From NCBI GenBank assembly GCA_033675265.1, contig JAUJYZ010000637.1, forward strand, positions 152,501 through 216,500: a stretch of 64,000 bases of DNA, read 5' to 3'. The notes under the pieces were generated by a model. That model worked only from the letters and a program-made list of their open reading frames with translations. It was not told the origin of the DNA and did no database searches. Positions 34,071 to 46,159 of this stretch are shown in pieces. Each line of letters begins with the position of its first letter. The first letter of the stretch is position 1. Origin of the DNA: Actinostola sp. cb2023 (taxonomy: Eukaryota; Cnidaria; Anthozoa; Actiniaria; Actinostolidae). A program made the position numbers and the translations under genes.

Positions 34071-36473
34071 TCATATGTCAACAGTGACATCATCACCGAT
34101 GATAAAGAATGGCGCCCAGTACCTTGGTTCGTTGTAACGTCCTTCTGATTTCATCTCCTTCATTGCTTGATGCAGACTTATACTTGCACTCTCTCTTCTC
34201 TTCAAATGGGAGTAGAATTTCGTCATAAAGACCATAGAAGCGTCGTCGTCAATGGCCCACAGTGACGCTACTACAGCACGGGCTCCTGCTGCAAGAAAGG
34301 CTCGACTCATCCCAACCACACCCTCAGACTTGATCTCACCACGACCACTGTGACAGCAGCTCAGCACAACTAACTGAGCTTTGATACCAATTTCTTGGAC
34401 TTCTTTGATCGTTAACAAATAGTCCTTTTCTTCTGGAATACTTCCTTGCTTTTCTGTAGCTGCAGGACTTAATGCAATCTCTCCTTCTGCGCTTCCATGT
34501 GCAGCAAAGTGGATCACCGCCACACCTTCTCGTAGTCGTTGCATGATGGCTTGTTTGGTTGCTTGTTGTCCTATTATTGCAGATACGCCAAGTGTTTCGC
34601 TTATCCTTTCAGCCTCACGTTCAGCGCCTGGCAATCGACTAAAGCGACACTTCTTACTCCTAAACATCACTTCTCCCACATCAGGATTTCCAACAATGAG
34701 CGCTCCAGTTGTGCTGTGTTGGTCTTCTGTTGAGTCAGTCAGGATTTTCAGGGCCGTTAATGAAGGTGCAAATCGAATGCGCTTGGAATCGGACAAGTAC
34801 AACTCATTTGTGGAATCTCGTAGAGCTGCAAATGGTACCTTGAACAGAGGTCCATCAGGAATGATTACAATCTCATCCTGAGTGAGCTTGTCTTGTATCG
34901 GCGCCACTAATGCTTCAAAAAGATATTCCAAGGGACGGTCACAGATGAGTTCGTCATCGTCATAAACATTTCGGCTCTTGGCGTCTTTCTCCTGTTGATT
35001 ATTCTCGTCGTCATGGATTGGTTCCAGTGATCTGTCCTCATATTGGAATCCCTGCCTGACCACCATTTTACCGTAGGCTTTGTTTACCATCTTTTCAAGG
35101 AAATCTTTCTGAAGTTCCTCGGCCTCATCTGCAGCGAATTCACTGGACAAGGATTCGATAGAATTGAACTCGCTTTCTTTCAAAAACACGGGAGTTTGTT
35201 GTGCCAAGACCCACATGTGTACCAATGGTTTTTCTCCTGTGACATAAAACAGCATGTCAAAAGTGGAGGACGAGAGCATCTTCTCGACATCTCCATACTT
35301 TAGTGGGGTTTTCCTTGACACACTTGTCTCAGTCAGAGAATATTTGGCATTCAAAAGATCCTCCAAGGCGCGAGCACGGCCATACTCGGCAACAAGAAGA
35401 GCTTCTTCGATCTGCTCCGTTTTAATGCACACCTCAGTCAACATCTTGTAGGTTCTGATGAACGTGTCATGAAGGGAGATCTTCATTTCGTCCCTTCCTC
35501 GTAGAGATTCAAACAACTGGTCATAACATCTCAGACTTTCTCTTAGGCATTTCTCTGTTTCCTCTATATTGATTCGATAGTTCAAGTCGTCACCAACTAC
35601 TTGGTGCTGGTTGCTTAGCTTGGAATGAATTAGGCCAAGATCCATATAGGCATGAGCTTCTCCTCTTTTGTCTCCTATTTCTTTCAGTTTCACGAGAAAG
35701 TTTTTGGTGATCTGGATTGCTTTTTCAAACTGTCCTAGTCCCATGTAGCAACCGCCTAAGTTGCCACTGGCATTGACTTCTCCATTCCTGTCACCGATGG
35801 CTTTGGCGATATCTAGCTGTTTCTCGAGATACGTTATTGCTTTGGCGTGATTTCCTAACAGAAGATGGCCATTTCCTATGCCACCGTAGGCATGAGCTTC
35901 GCCATGTTTGTCGCCCATCTCTTTTGCAATGTGTAGACGCTTCTCGTGGTATTTAATTGACTCGCTGAAGTTTCCTAATGATCGAAGTACAATTCCTATA
36001 TTACCATTTGCACTCGCTTCGATGTTTCGGTAGCCAAATTCTGAAGCAATTTCGAGAGCCTTCTTGCTGTACTCCATTGCCTCGTTGTACTTTCCTATAA
36101 TTCTGTAGGTTCCTCCTATGTTGGCTAGTATCGCTGCTTCAATATACTTGTCGCCCGTCTCTTGAGCAATGCTTAGTGACTTTTCGAAATAGCTTATTGA
36201 GTCGTCGTACCGTCCAAGCAACTCGCAAGCGTTTCCGGCGTTTACACAGGCTGCTTTCATTTGTGCTTTATCTCCTATTGCTTCTGCAATGGCAAGTGAT
36301 TTTTCATAGCAACTAAGAGCCTTGTTGTAATCGCTCATTTTCTGGTAGACATTGCCTAAATTCGCATAGGCTCTGCTTTCTCCGGGTTTGTCTTGTATCT
36401 CTATTGCATGGCATAGGTGTTTCTGGTGATAGTCAATTTCTTGTTGCTTGTTGGCCATCCACTCTCGATTCAT
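34071..36473 (-). CDS. TPR-CHAT protein, copy 2, 800 aa, N-terminal TPR deletion
   Basis: Single-exon paralogue of the gene at 22,525-25,671. It keeps the same start (MNREWM), then jumps at ANKQQEIDYH to the part matching residue 264 of copy 1, so about six TPRs are missing while the frame is kept. About seven TPRs remain (to about residue 310). Linker and CHAT domain are nearly identical to copy 1, with HFAAHG His659 and LSCCHSGRGE Cys707. TPRs differ more between copies than the CHAT part. Flanking sequence on both sides is shared with copy 1 (33,720-34,060 and 36,474-36,600). The shortened superhelix would be expected to change binding partners but not the protease-like domain. Confidence 0.87.
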   Translation of the reverse strand: MNREWMANKQQEIDYHQKHLCHAIEIQDKPGESRAYANLGNVYQKMSDYNKALSCYEKSLAIAEAIGDKAQMKAACVNAGNACELLGRYDDSISYFEKSLSIAQETGDKYIEAAILANIGGTYRIIGKYNEAMEYSKKALEIASEFGYRNIEASANGNIGIVLRSLGNFSESIKYHEKRLHIAKEMGDKHGEAHAYGGIGNGHLLLGNHAKAITYLEKQLDIAKAIGDRNGEVNASGNLGGCYMGLGQFEKAIQITKNFLVKLKEIGDKRGEAHAYMDLGLIHSKLSNQHQVVGDDLNYRINIEETEKCLRESLRCYDQLFESLRGRDEMKISLHDTFIRTYKMLTEVCIKTEQIEEALLVAEYGRARALEDLLNAKYSLTETSVSRKTPLKYGDVEKMLSSSTFDMLFYVTGEKPLVHMWVLAQQTPVFLKESEFNSIESLSSEFAADEAEELQKDFLEKMVNKAYGKMVVRQGFQYEDRSLEPIHDDENNQQEKDAKSRNVYDDDELICDRPLEYLFEALVAPIQDKLTQDEIVIIPDGPLFKVPFAALRDSTNELYLSDSKRIRFAPSLTALKILTDSTEDQHSTTGALIVGNPDVGEVMFRSKKCRFSRLPGAEREAERISETLGVSAIIGQQATKQAIMQRLREGVAVIHFAAHGSAEGEIALSPAATEKQGSIPEEKDYLLTIKEVQEIGIKAQLVVLSCCHSGRGEIKSEGVVGMSRAFLAAGARAVVASLWAIDDDASMVFMTKFYSHLKRRESASISLHQAMKEMKSEGRYNEPRYWAPFFIIGDDVTVDI

Positions 36474-36639
36474 GTTTTTAGTTGAGTGTAATTGCGAAGT
36501 CGTAGATATTTAACTCACTTGTAAGTAGTGGTAAGAGATCTTGATATCTGGTGGTAAAAAAGCAATTTAAATTACCCAATGTATTTACTTTTAAGCCATT
36601 CTTTTGGTGACCAGGTCAAAAAGAGACATTTCAGATAAA

Positions 36640-37660
36640 GACTCTCTTTCGACCGACATGCTTTGCCGGCGCTGATCGTACTTTCGTATACTGCGAAATT
36701 GATCCTTTTGACGGCCGTTCTGCAAAATAGAGTGACGGCATTTAACTCGTGAAACAGAATCTAATAGTTAGTGACTAATTTTCAAATCAAAACAAAAGAA
36801 AACAATGGAATTAGTGTCTAGTAATATCCAAAAAGTGTCATCACTCGATCACTCTATGATACAAGATACAAGAAGCTTTATTTGTACCAGAATATTTTTA
36901 CAATGAAGTTACAATCTTGTGATTGCAGCCAGGATGCATTATATGACATTAAAATTGGTTGTCTCTGGCTTATCTATTTGATTTTAAAACTACAAACGTT
37001 TCGATCCTTCCTCGGATCTTCTTCAGTGTAACGATCTTGTTGTAATGCGTATGCTATTTTTAAACCTACTAGCGCGCGCTGGTGCTAGATCGATCTATGA
37101 GAGTTCTATATATTTCTGGAATCCTGACATAGTCATACAATCTCTTCGAATCGTCTTTATTTATGCTGTTCTTATCAATTTCTTTCTCCGAGAACAGTCT
37201 CTAAAGTATCGTCTAAGTTTTGATTCCTCTATTTGTTTGAAATAATGGTTTTGTGTGGGAGATCCAGCCTGTTAATAAGAGCAGTATTTTAGAAGCTTTA
37301 GAAAGCCTTAAAGTGATATACCTAAGGGAATCTGTCCGAGAACATTGGAGAAGTAGAACAAACAGTCAAGGTTAGTTCCAAACTGTCGGATAGCGAATTT
37401 GCTGAAATTTTGCTGCAGTAATATTGGTTCTGTGCTGACCCTGAATTTCTGCCGCTACATATATTTTCGATCTCGAATTAAATGTCCTATAAATAATGGT
37501 TTTCTTCAGCTCCTGTCCAGCCAATCGCCTAGAAGAAAGAGGTGATGGTATTCAAAGCTTATTAAGCTTTCATTCAGACGAAGAAGAGTCGAGTCAACGC
37601 AATCAAAACAATAACAAACGCCCGCAAAGCATGTCGGTCGACACTAAAAAAGTATTTTAG
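36640..37660. mobile_element. Possible insertion between duplicated flanks of TPR-CHAT copy 2
   Basis: Ends tttcgaccgacatgctttgc (36,649) and gcaaagcatgtcggtcgaca (37,627) are inverse. A hammerhead-like hairpin lies at 36,994-37,026. A short ORF starts at 37,497 (MVFFSSCPANRLEERGDG) and ends at TAG 37,660; it may be chance. Confidence 0.4.
36994..37026 (-). other. Hammerhead-like hairpin motif
   Basis: On the minus strand CTGAAGA, one extra A, then a 5-bp stem GATCC/GGATC around a six-base loop, then GAAAC. Same layout as the motifs at 18.9 and 20.0-20.3 kb. Confidence 0.3.
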
Positions 37661-37775
37661 AGAATCTATATACTGCTATTTCTGAATTATCACTATAGTA
37701 TTTAGGAATTTGTCTTTTACTCAATCTAGCTGAATACCGTAAATCCTGTAATCATCGACTGTGTACAGTAATTAA

Positions 37776-38034
37776 GGGCCGGACACACGCTGCAACATTG
37801 CGCGCAACATTGCACGCAACATGTATTGTTGTAGCGTGTGTCCACCTCTGCAACATTTTGCGCGCAATGTTGCAGAAGTAGAATCGAGTCCTACTTCTGC
37901 AACATTGCGAGCAACAAATTACGTCGTATTAGCGCGCGCTAGTCAATTGCGTGCAACATGTTGCAGAGGTGGACACACGCTGCAACAAAATTGCCAGCAA
38001 TATTGCGCGCAATGTTGCACCGTGTGTCCGCACC
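37776..38034. mobile_element. TIR MITE with TTAA flanks
   Basis: Starts gggccggacacacgctgcaa and ends ttgcaccgtgtgtccgcacc, between TTAA at 37772-37775 and 38035-38038. A TTAA duplication is typical of piggyBac-type elements. The interior is rich in ttgcgcgcaa motifs. Confidence 0.65.
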
Positions 38035-38117
38035 TTAAGACTTACTTACAGTTGTGTAGTTTGGACTCAGTCGAAGAACGAGTGTTGTAGTCTTGTAGTC
38101 AATCTCAGTTCATTTCA

Positions 38118-38288
38118 ATGGCCACATTGAGCTGTAGCGAATCAGAATATGGTGATTTTGAGCCAGTGTTTCTACAGATTGATTTTGGTCAACCCTGCAG
38201 CTTCACTCGAGTCTTGTTGAATCACAACGAAGCGACATTACAAACACCAAAACTTCAGAATTTCCACATCTTTTTCTCCGATATTTGA
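38118..38288 (+). CDS. Short ORF, 56 aa, unknown
   Basis: ATG at 38118 to TGA at 38288. Starts MATLSCSESEYGDFEPVFLQ, acidic and plausible as a protein N-terminus, and lies just after a MITE. There is no recognised domain; it may be a first exon or the remnant of a transposon ORF. Confidence 0.25.
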   Translation: MATLSCSESEYGDFEPVFLQIDFGQPCSFTRVLLNHNEATLQTPKLQNFHIFFSDI

Positions 38289-38879
38289 AATATGCCGTGG
38301 AACTTGACTTCTTCTTAGAATGATAAAGCGTAATTCCTTTAAATGCATTGTTTTCCTGTCTTTTTTGAGGTTCATTTCGCTCTTTGAAGCGTCTTTCAGT
38401 TCATGAAACTATTTGAACAACAAAGTTGGCAAGTGATTTTCCATGACGTCATTAGCGTGCACCCATGGAGAATTGGTGCACGCTCTATTAGCCAATCAGA
38501 GCGCGCGTTATATGTTAGATATGTTATAATTAATAACACTTCTAAATTTGCATTTAGAATCCATAAATTTACATGAATCAAAATACTTAGAATTTTGCGG
38601 CAAAGTTTCTTTGTATTTTACCGATCGTATAAATAACAACTTTTGAAAACATGTTTAAGCTTCAGAGATACAAAATCGCCGGTGTAGATGGGTATTATAG
38701 CCTGCATTACCGCCGGTTCTGATCCCGATTGTAACGCAGGCTAGGGTATTAACGATCGTGAGTTTTCCTGGCTGGGAAAAACTTAAAACACAACGCGAAA
38801 TCCACAAAGTTGTTACAGTTGAAGATGTAGTAATTATGCATTTATGGTTTGGCCCCTGACTTTCTAGATTCCTACGTAT

Positions 38880-39350
38880 AAAATATGTTGAGCGCATGAG
38901 CGTTTGTAACTATTGTTGATGGGATACCATGGGTAAAGGTGCTGTTGCCTTCCCGCGCACTAATTTTCAAATACAACAGCCTTACAGGGAGCGCGGAGTT
39001 CCGATACGTTAGCCCCCTCTAGAAAGGCTGCATGGTTTTTCATATATACATCTTCTACACAAATTTCAGCCATTTTCAGGGTTTTTATGGCTTCAGCCCC
39101 ACTAATATGAAACTGTACTCGCTCCGCGGTTCCTGCAGTTAGCTGCAGTGACGAGGTGATATATGGAACAGCCTTCCTATGGATTTGCAGCAAGCAAACA
39201 CTCATCTAAACTATGTCATTTGCAACGCAAGAGACGGAACAATTTTAGAATTGCATGTACAAACCTAATTCCACTGGAAGATGGATTTCCTGTCAGGATT
39301 CTTGAAATCACAACGTACTTCAGAACAAACTCTCACTTGCGGCGACCAGA
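38880..39350 (+). repeat. Dispersed repeat, second copy of 31,370-31,830
   Basis: See the first copy; identity is high over most of the length, with small indels. Confidence 0.65.
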
Positions 39351-39697
39351 ACTGAGTTGTTGACATACAAACTACACGGCTCTTTGTCTAAGATATATGA
39401 TGCTCAACGTGACGTAGGCCATTGTTATTCATAGTGCCAACCCGCAGAGCGCGATTGGCTGATGAAACAAAGCAACTTGGCAAGAGCTATTGTAAGGTGG
39501 TGTGCAAATTACCATGATTACAAAGAAAACTTTAATGAACAGTTGATGCTTTGAGCACTTAGCACCTTTTCTTTTGTTTGGCCTGACTGAGTCAAGAATT
39601 CAAAGCTTGTCCAAGAAGTCTTGAAGGTTTTACCATTGTAGACCATTGTAGATGTAGTAGCAAAGACAGCAACTTCTCCTGGATTTAGAATGTTTTG

Positions 39698-39815
39698 GTA
39701 CGTGGGGATAACTACAATGATACGAATTTTGTTTCTACCACGTTATTTCTAGTAGTGCGAAAGCTTGGCAAAAAATAAATAAAATAACGTGGAAGAAACA
39801 AAATTCGTATCATTC
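39698..39815. mobile_element. Small hairpin element
   Basis: Arms aatgatacgaattttgtttc and its inverse gaaacaaaattcgtatcatt, then a further shared acgttat block. Host sequence tctcctggatt is duplicated on both sides (about 39,675 and 39,816), suggesting an 11-bp or so target duplication. Confidence 0.65.
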
Positions 39816-39946
39816 TCCTGGATTATTTTAACTGAGATCCTGAGTGATGGTTCGACGAGGCGACGACCAGGCTATCGTTTCACAAAGCGTTTATAGCTTA
39901 CAAGTACTTGGAACTCGTACGAAAACGGTGAATGCATGCTAACTTA

Positions 39947-40167
39947 GGGTGCGTTTGATTGACCTTATTCCGGAATAGGAATAATTCCAGATTCTGGGGC
40001 AGACGGATGACGTCATTATTCCGGAATATTCCAAGCATTCTGCTTTGATGAGCAGAATGTTTGGAATATATTCCGCTTATCCTGGAATCGGAACAGACTC
40101 AATTGAACGGACATTCCTTATTATTCCAAGTATTCCTATTCCGGAATAAGGTCAATCGAACGCACCC
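39947..40167. mobile_element. PIF/Harbinger-type MITE (221 bp)
   Basis: Ends GGGTGCGTTTGATTGACCTT and the inverse of GGGTGCGTTCGATTGACCTT, flanked by TTA at 39944-39946 and 40168-40170. A 3-bp TWA target duplication is the PIF/Harbinger mark. Confidence 0.8.
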
Positions 40168-40289
40168 TTACGCTGATTCAAGCGTTTACAAGTGCTTCTA
40201 ACGAACGCTTCTTGAAACGGTAGCCTGGGACTGAGCCCCAGCCCTCCCGTACGAATGACGCGCCATCTGAGCCAATCTAGGGCTGCACA

Positions 40290-40385
40290 TAATAATAATA
40301 ATAACTTTATTAACGTCTCGAAATCTTATAGCTCGGCACAAGTGCCCTACTAATCGGGGAGACTTAAATAAAAATACAATTAATT
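40290..40385 (-). mobile_element. Retroposon 3' end
   Basis: On the minus strand ctccccgattagtagggcac, then gacgttaataaagttatt and a run of ATT. A diverged copy in the plus orientation is at 50,235-50,310 (gtccccgattagtgtaccac, cgttaataaagtttatgt). The shared 3' end with a simple tail fits a LINE or SINE family. Confidence 0.55.
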
Positions 40386-40509
40386 ATTTCTTCCTCCTGT
40401 TATTTTGTATGATGGAAGTTTTGTAAATAAAAATAAAAAGTAAATAAAATAAATCTAAAACTTCAACCTAAATACAATTTATATATGCATGTGCTTCAAA
40501 GGAAAAAGA

Positions 40510-40558
40510 TGGAATAAATAAATAAATAAATAGATAAATAGATAAATAGATAAATAGA

Positions 40559-40635
<77 letters not shown>

Positions 40636-40642
40636 AAATAGA

Positions 40643-40677
<35 letters not shown>

Positions 40678-40700
40678 AAATAAATAAATAAAAACAAATA
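40510..40700 (+). repeat. (ATAA)n microsatellite
   Basis: Tetranucleotide aaat/aata array with gataa variants. Confidence 0.95.
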
Positions 40701-40934
40701 AAAATAATAATTAATTAATTAATAACACTGCTGAATCACTTAGCTTTACTGATCAGACAAACATTGGCCAAAGGATTCCAAATATGTCAAAATGAAGATT
40801 CCTTTACACAAAAATTATTTTTCTAAACTTTGCCGAATTGAATTAATCCAAGGAATAAGTACTAGACAAGTCTCCTATGCACCCGTTCGTGTCGGGATCC
40901 CTGTGCTCCCTCAACACAATCCGAAAACATAACT

Positions 40935-43410
40935 CGCACATATACCTCCTACCTCTGTGTTGCTACAGTATTCATACGATCTTCTATTCGTTACTTTTCT
41001 GCAAAAGCTCTTCAAACATAAACGCACAGATACCTCTGTGTTGCTACAGTATTCAAACGATCTTCTATGCGTTACTTTTCTGGAAAAGCTCTTCAAATAC
41101 AAACGCACAGATACCTCTATGTTGCTACAGTATTCAAACGATCTTCTATGCGTTACTTTTCTGGAAAAGCTCTTCAAACATAAACGCACAGATACCTCTG
41201 TGTTGCTACAGTATTCATACGATCTTCTATGCGTTACTTTTCTGCAAAAGCTCTTCAAACATAAACGCACAGATACCTCTGTGTTGCTACAGTATTCATA
41301 CGATCTTCTATGCGTTACTTTTCTGCAAAAGCTCTTCAAACATAAACGCTCAGATACCTCTGTGTTGCTACAGTATTCATACGATCTTCTATGCGTTACT
41401 TTTCTGCAAAAGCTCTTCAAACATAAACGCACAAATACCTCTGTGTTGCTACAGTATTCATACGATCTTCTATGCGTTACTTTTCTGCAAAAGCTCTTCA
41501 AACATAAACGCACAGATACCTCTGTGTTGCTACAGTATTCACACGATCTTCTATGCGTTACTTTTCTGCAAAAGCTCTTCAACATAAACGCACAGATACC
41601 TCTATGTTCCTACAGTATTCATACGATCTTCTATGCGTTACCGTTTTCTGCAAAAGGTCTTCAAACATAAACGCACAGATACCTCTATGTTGCTACAGTA
41701 TTCACACGATCTTCTATGCGTTACTTTTCTGCAAAAGGTCTTCAAACATAAACGCACAGATACCTCTATGTTGCTACAGTATTCACACGATCTTCTATGC
41801 GTTACTTTTCTGCGCGCAAAAGCTCTTCAAACATAAACGCACAGATACCTCTGTGTTGCTACAGTATTCATACGATCTTCTATGCGTTACTTTTCTGCGC
41901 GCAAAAGCTCTTCAAACATAAACGCACAGATACCTCTGTGTTGCTACAGTATTCACACGATCTTCTATGCGTTACTTTTCTGCAAAAGCTCTTCAACATA
42001 AACGCACAGACACCTCTATGTTCCTACAGTATTCATACGATCTTCTATGCGTTACTTTTCTGCAAAAGGTCTTCAAACATAAACGCACAGATACCTCTGT
42101 GTTGCTACAGTATTCATACGATCTTCTATGCGTTACTTTTCTGCAAAAGCTCTTCAACATAAACGCACAGATACCTCTATGTTGCTACAGTATTCATACG
42201 ATCTTCTATGCGTTACTCAGTTTTCTGCAAAAGCTCTTCAAACATAAACGCACAGATACCTCTGTGTTGCTACAGTATTCATACGATCTTCTATGCGTTA
42301 CTTTTCTGCGCGCAAAAGCTCTTCAAACATAAACGCACAGATACCTCTGTGTTGCTACAGTATTCACACGATCTTCTATGCGTTACTTTTCTGCAAAAGC
42401 TCTTCAACATAAACGCACAGACACCTCTATGTTCCTACAGTATTCATACGATCTTCTATGCGTTACTTTTCTGCAAAAGGTCTTCAAACATAAACGCACA
42501 GATACCTCTGTGTTGCTACAGTATTCATACGATCTTCTATGCGTTACTTTTCTGCGCGCAAAAGCTCTTCAAACATAAACGCACAGATACCTCTATGTTG
42601 CTACAGTATTCATACGATCTTCTATGCGTTACTTTTCTGCAAAAGCTCTTCAACATAAACGCACAGATACCTCTATGTTGCTACAGTATTCATACGATCT
42701 TCTATGCGTTACTTTTCTGCAAAAGCTCTTCAAACATAAACGCACAGATACCTCTGTGTTGCTACAGTATTCATACGATCTTCTATGCGTTACTTTTCTG
42801 CGCGCAAAAGCTCTTCAAACATAAACGCACAGATACCTTATGTTGCTTCAGTATTCATACGATCTTCTATGCGTTACTTTTCTGCGCGCAAAAGCTCTTC
42901 AAACATAAACGCACAGATACCTTATGTTGCTTCAGTATTCATACGATCTTCTATGCGTTACTTTTCTGCAAAAGCTCTTCAAACATAAACGCACAGATAC
43001 CTCTGTGTTGCTACAGTATTCAAACGATCTTCTATGCGTTACTTTTTTGGAAAAGCTCTTCAAAGACAAACACACAGATACCTCTGTGTTGCGGCTACAG
43101 TATTCATACGATCTTCTGTGCGTTACTTTTTTGGAAAAGCTCTTCAAAGACAAACACACAGATACCTCTGTGTTGCTACAGTATTCAAACGATCTTCTGT
43201 GCGTTACTTTTCTGCATGCAAAAGCTCTTCAAACATAAACGCACAGATATCTCTGTGTTGCTACAGTATTCAAACGATCTTCTATGCGTTACTTTTCTGG
43301 AAAAGCTCTTCAAACATAAACGCACAGATACCTCTGTGTTCAGCTACAGTATTCAAACGATCTTCTATGCGTTACTTTTTTGGGAAAGCTCTTCAAACAT
43401 AAATGGAAAT
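40935..43410 (+). repeat. 81-bp minisatellite, about 30 units
   Basis: Unit contains aaacgcacagatacctctgt, gttgctacagtattcatacg and atcttctatgcgttactttt. The 81-base length is divisible by three, so several frames stay open on both strands for hundreds of codons. Indels (loss of one a; insertion of cgcg, cag or cat) shift frames between blocks. Variants (tctgca/tctgga, catacg/aaacg, cgcgc insertion) fall in runs, showing local amplification. I treat the ORFs as artefacts of unit length. Confidence 0.95.
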
Positions 43411-44055
43411 AAATGCCTCGCCAAAAAATGTTGCAAGTGTTGCACGCGCGTTTTTACCGAATAAGCATATTTGATCGCTTGTATCTCGGTAACGAAAGCT
43501 TCTTCTGACACAGGTTTTGGTGAAGATACATGATTTTGACTGCTATTTCGGGTGAAAGACCTTTTGTTCAATTATATTCAATATTAAGGCCGGAAATTGT
43601 TTCGATGACGTAGGTGAAAGCGAACTATTCGCGAGCCGGAAGTACAACAACATCATCACGGAAACAAATGAAGTCATTATCATCAACAGTCACGCCGTGA
43701 ATTCATTCTTCGTCACGCTATGTTTTCCTCACTTTTATGGCTTTAGTTTGTTTGTTTCATTTTTTCCTTTCATTTTTCTACTTCCCATTTTTCTCCCATT
43801 TTTTGCTTGTTTGTGCTGGGTTCACTTTGGCTTTGATTTTTATTTGAATTCACATTTGTTTTTATCACATCGACTTGCCTCACTTTCCTAATTTTTGTTT
43901 TTGTAGTCAAATGAATAGACTATACATATTTTAGATGCTATAAATTATAGTAAATTTTATATATTATATAGTAAGGAATCTATACGAAGACCTACAATTC
44001 TGATTTAGGCTCACTTCAGATTCATTAGATGCATGTGTGAATGGAATGTATTTAG
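43410..44055. other. Intergenic region without recognised gene
   Basis: T-rich stretch at 43,700-43,900. Nothing supports a gene. Confidence 0.4.
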
Positions 44056-44065
44056 AATTTGATTA

Positions 44066-44599
<534 letters not shown>

Positions 44600-44600
<1 letters not shown>

Positions 44601-45850
44601 AAAATTATACTATTTTTTAATACTATGGAAAAACCTAAATCATACTACATTATACTATATTATAAAAAATTATACTAAATTATAAAAAGATGACAAATAT
44701 ATTCTTTGAAACGATAGTAATTATTTTACAATTAATTTAAAAAGTGTCATATATGACTTTAATTTATTGATATCGATATTACTAGAACTTTATAGACTAT
44801 ATGGTGTTTCCGAGTTTATTTGAACTGTTTGTCCATTCTGAGAGCACGATATGTTTCCGCAGTTCATTTTCGTTTAATTACTCGGGCCCAGGCCGCAGGC
44901 CGCCCGAGTTAGAAAATGCGGATTTCGGTAGTAGTAGTAGTAGTAGTAGTTTTGTTCGGCTTCAAAATGACGAGTATGCGACGTATTTAATCGTATCCGG
45001 AGTTTCAAGATTACTCCGCAGATTTGAAAAGATAAAGGAGACACAGGACTCAAGTAGATTATGAATCTTAGTTTTGAAAGCAGCTGTAGATCTTCAAGCT
45101 ATTAAAAGGTCAGGATTCTAGTTCATCGTTCAATGACTAGAAGTGGTAAAAGGACTAGAAGCTCGCTTAAAATATATATATTTTTAAACAAACGCGAGAC
45201 CGTTATCGGAACCATCTGACCTATGCAACCTCAAGACGTATCATGTTCGTACTCACCGGACTAATAGTCTCCCTCGTCACTCAACTGTCACTGATTGTCA
45301 TGACGTCAGAGAAATTATATTGTATTGAAGAAGATGTCCTTGTTTTATTCGACGTTCGAACCGTAACTCGAACCCGAACTCGATTCCAAACTCGACGTTT
45401 CGGGATCTGAAGCTAGAGAGGGGGCCTTTACACAAACTCATCAAAATCAAATCAATTGAACTCAAAGTCAAAAGGTAATCAAATGAACTCAAAGTCAAAG
45501 GCAAATCAAATGAACTCGACACATACATGTATATACATAGTCTCCCTCGTCACGCAACTGTCAGTCATTGTCAGGTCTCTCCTCGCGCAGCTGACATTGT
45601 CCTTGTTCTTCAACCAACTGGCATTCATTTTCAAGTACTTCCTCGAACAACTGACATTTTCCTTTTCACAATGCCCGAGTGAACGCTCATTGAGCGTCTT
45701 GTTATATGAAAAATACGAATAATTTATTTTAAATTTATATTCCATTTTCTTGATATTTGAGCTGAACTATGGTCATTTTTCATCTAAAAATAACCATGAC
45801 CCAAGCCTGTGATATGGGTTCAATATTTACTAACGATTATGACACCTACG
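44600..45850. other. Intergenic region upstream of the P450 gene
   Basis: AT-rich flank of the GAAA array, a short tagtag run at 44,929-44,948, and two tandem copies of a 27-bp unit with atgaactcaaagtcaaa near 45,460-45,520. No gene recognised. Confidence 0.4.
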
Positions 45851-45868
45851 AGGTCTGATAATTGGTTA

Positions 45869-46140
45869 GGATAAACGTGACAGGACGAAAACTAAATGAA
45901 TCAGCTCTCAGTAATAATCTCAGTAATGGAAAAAGAGGTGAAATTCAATATGCGACGGGGCTGACGACCTCGGTGCACTATTTCGGTGCACTTTTGCTAG
46001 GCGTATTAAATGAACAAACAATCACGCAATATGGTATAAGCACTCTGGCTATTGTCATTCAAATTTTGATGATATGCATATATGAGCCAGTTCCGCTACG
46101 GCACCCAGAACACGAGCATCAACTCGTCGACGTGAATTAA
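45869..46140 (+). CDS. Possible terminal exon with one or two membrane segments
   Basis: Open from an acceptor-like ttggttag to TAA at 46138-46140. It encodes a hydrophobic stretch (HYFGALLLGVLNEQ, STLAIVIQILMICIYEP) and a hydrophilic tail ending HQLVDVN. It stops 19 bases before the P450 start codon. It could be the last exon of an upstream membrane protein, but no partner exon was found. Confidence 0.3.
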
Positions 46141-46159
46141 CGTGAACGAACGGGACTCG

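Noticed and set aside
42208..43464. 418-codon repeat ORF
   Set aside because: 81-bp satellite; frames are swapped by indels between blocks and both strands are open.
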